From contig JAKLLJ010000233.1 in NCBI GenBank assembly GCA_023150215.1, positions 1 to 5,537 on the forward strand: a stretch of DNA of 5,537 nt, given 5' to 3'. The position numbers were made by a program, and so were the translations under genes. Under the pieces are notes generated by a model that saw only the letters and a program-made list of their open reading frames with translations, searched no databases and had not been told where the DNA came from. This DNA is from Thauera sp. (lineage in GTDB: Bacteria; Pseudomonadota; Gammaproteobacteria; Burkholderiales; Rhodocyclaceae). Below are positions 4,306-5,537 of the stretch, piece by piece; the first letter of the stretch is position 1; the number at the start of each line of letters is the position of its first letter.

Positions 4306-5537
4306 TCAGAACACGCCGAACGGGTAGTCGATGAAGACGCGGACTTCGTTGCCGCTGGTGTTGTAGGCGCGGGCGTCATCGGAGACGCGCAGCGTGGAAG
4401 CACGCAGGCGGACGTTCAGGTCCTTGGCGGGACCGCTCTGCACCTTGTACGACAGCATGTTGAACAGCTCGTGCTCCTTGCCGTCGGTGGTGGCGCCGAC
4501 ATCGATGTCATCGCCGCGCACGTAGGCGATGCGGTAGGTGAGACCAGGCAGGCCGTACTGGGCGAAGTCCACCGAGTAGGCCACTTGCCAGGACTGCTCG
4601 TCCTTGGCGTTGAAGTCGGACCAGTAGGAGTTGGCCAGCCAGATCGAGCCGCCGCCGTCACCGACGCCGCCCGCGTCCTGATAGAAGCCGTAGTCGAAGC
4701 CGACGTCGCCGCTGCTGCGCTGGTAGGCGAGAGTGAAGGCGTGCGGGCCGGTGGCGTAGGTCGAGGCCAGGCTCCAGATGCGGTTCTTGTCGTTGGAGAC
4801 GTCGTACTCGGTGCGATAGCCGTTGAAATCGAAGGTCAGTGAGTTGCTGGCGATCGGCATCACGTAGTTGAGGTTGGCGTACTGGCGCTCGTAAGCGTTC
4901 GTACGCACGACATTGTCGACGTCCGAAGCGTAGAGCGCAGCGCTGATCGCGTCGTTGAACTTGTAGCTGGCGCCGATCACGTCGATGCCCTTGAGGCCAC
5001 CGCTGTCACGCCCCTCGTCGCTCTTGCGCGACTGGGCGTGGAAGGTTCCAGCGGTGAATTCCAGGCCTTCGATCTCGCTCGAGGTCAGCATGGTGCCGGT
5101 GAAACTCTCGGGCAGCAGTCGCGAGCTGTCATGGCTCAGCACCGGCAGGTTGGGGCGCAGGTCGCCGTAGGCCAGCACGGTGTTGGAGAGACGGGCCTTG
5201 AGCGAAGCGCCGAACTTGGCTACATCCCGCTCCACCTCCCGGGTGGTCGGGTCCTGGTAGAAGAAGTCGATGCCGCCGGCACCGGCCTTCCCGCGTCCGC
5301 CATCCAGGCGCAACGCATAGGCGGCGAAGGCGTCGACGCCGAAACCGACCGTGCCCTGGGTGAAGCCCGATGCGAAGTTGGCGATCACGCCCTGGCCCCA
5401 CTCGGCCTTGTCCTGGCGGCCCTGCTTGTAATCACGGCTGATGTAGGCGTTGCGCAGCAGCACGTCCAGCGTGCTGTCTTCGACGAATCCCTTCGCATCG
5501 GCCTGGCCGCCGGCGAGTGCCGGCGTTGCGCTTGCGA
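4306..5537 (-). CDS. OprD-family outer-membrane porin, start lies beyond the right edge
   Basis: The visible 409 codons encode almost all of an OprD-type (PF03573) beta-barrel channel for small anionic or amino-acid-like nutrients. The first visible residues ASATPALAGGQADA look like the end of a signal peptide, with likely cleavage after ALA. They are followed by AKGFVEDSTLDVLLRNAY, which closely parallels the mature start of P. aeruginosa OprD (AKGFIEDSSLDLLLRN). Alternating hydrophobic strands and Gly/Asp/Asn-rich loops follow, and the chain ends RVFIDYPFGVF with the terminal phenylalanine recognised by the BAM assembly machinery. P. aeruginosa OprD has 443 residues, so only part of the signal peptide should be missing. 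A GTG at 5463 is an internal valine, not the start. The subfamily (basic amino acid OccD or carboxylate OccK type) cannot be assigned by eye. No catabolic or transport partner gene is visible nearby to suggest a substrate. Confidence 0.93.
   Translation of the reverse strand, partial: ASATPALAGGQADAKGFVEDSTLDVLLRNAYISRDYKQGRQDKAEWGQGVIANFASGFTQGTVGFGVDAFAAYALRLDGGRGKAGAGGIDFFYQDPTTREVERDVAKFGASLKARLSNTVLAYGDLRPNLPVLSHDSSRLLPESFTGTMLTSSEIEGLEFTAGTFHAQSRKSDEGRDSGGLKGIDVIGASYKFNDAISAALYASDVDNVVRTNAYERQYANLNYVMPIASNSLTFDFNGYRTEYDVSNDKNRIWSLASTYATGPHAFTLAYQRSSGDVGFDYGFYQDAGGVGDGGGSIWLANSYWSDFNAKDEQSWQVAYSVDFAQYGLPGLTYRIAYVRGDDIDVGATTDGKEHELFNMLSYKVQSGPAKDLNVRLRASTLRVSDDARAYNTSGNEVRVFIDYPFGVF

Noticed and set aside
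2389..4842. An 817-codon open frame on the plus strand, antisense to four genes or their spacers
   Set aside because: It runs opposite real coding sequence with recognisable domains, crosses three intergenic spacers and the REP cluster, and its translation is a low-complexity Ala/Arg/Gly/Val-rich product. High GC content makes stop codons rare in this frame.
5461..5463. GTG at 5463 as the start of the porin
   Set aside because: The frame stays open to the window edge, and the codons upstream encode the conserved OprD mature N-terminus and the end of a signal peptide, so this codon is an internal valine.

Overview
This is a GC-rich (roughly two-thirds or more G+C), compact stretch of Gram-negative proteobacterial chromosome. 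An OprD-type outer-membrane porin and GTAG-headed REP-like palindromes suggest a Pseudomonas-like gammaproteobacterium. A high-GC relative such as a Xanthomonadales or Rhodocyclales member cannot be excluded from sequence alone. Every gene I can support is on the minus strand, so transcription runs from the right end of the window to the left.

Layout in order of transcription (right to left): an OprD-family porin gene whose first codons lie beyond the right edge (4306-5537); a 219-bp spacer (4087-4305) with a 9-bp GC hairpin just after the porin stop and three REP-like palindromes in alternating orientation; an RluA-type pseudouridine synthase (3439-4086); a 147-bp spacer with a candidate promoter; an Ada-like protein with an AraC-type helix-turn-helix and an O6-alkylguanine-DNA alkyltransferase domain but no N-terminal Ada zinc domain (2419-3291); a 97-bp spacer; a half-length FUSC-family membrane protein (1218-2321) whose last codons form an intrinsic-terminator-like hairpin; a 77-bp spacer with a weak -10-like box; a class I SAM-dependent methyltransferase of the RlmI/COG1092 type without a PUA domain (124-1140); a 77-bp spacer; and the first 15 codons of an unrecognised gene running off the left edge (1-46).

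The genes do not form one obvious pathway. Two are probably RNA-modification enzymes (RluA-like and the methyltransferase), one repairs alkylated DNA, and two are envelope transport proteins. Gaps of 77-219 bp, terminator-like hairpins and separate promoter-like boxes favour several short transcription units over one operon. No gap exceeds 300 bases. I found no CRISPR array, tRNA, rRNA, complete insertion sequence, phage gene or defence system, and nothing that looks like a new multi-gene system. The items most worth a second look are the REP cluster, the trimmed Ada architecture, the altered motif in the methyltransferase and the terminator folded into the FUSC stop region.
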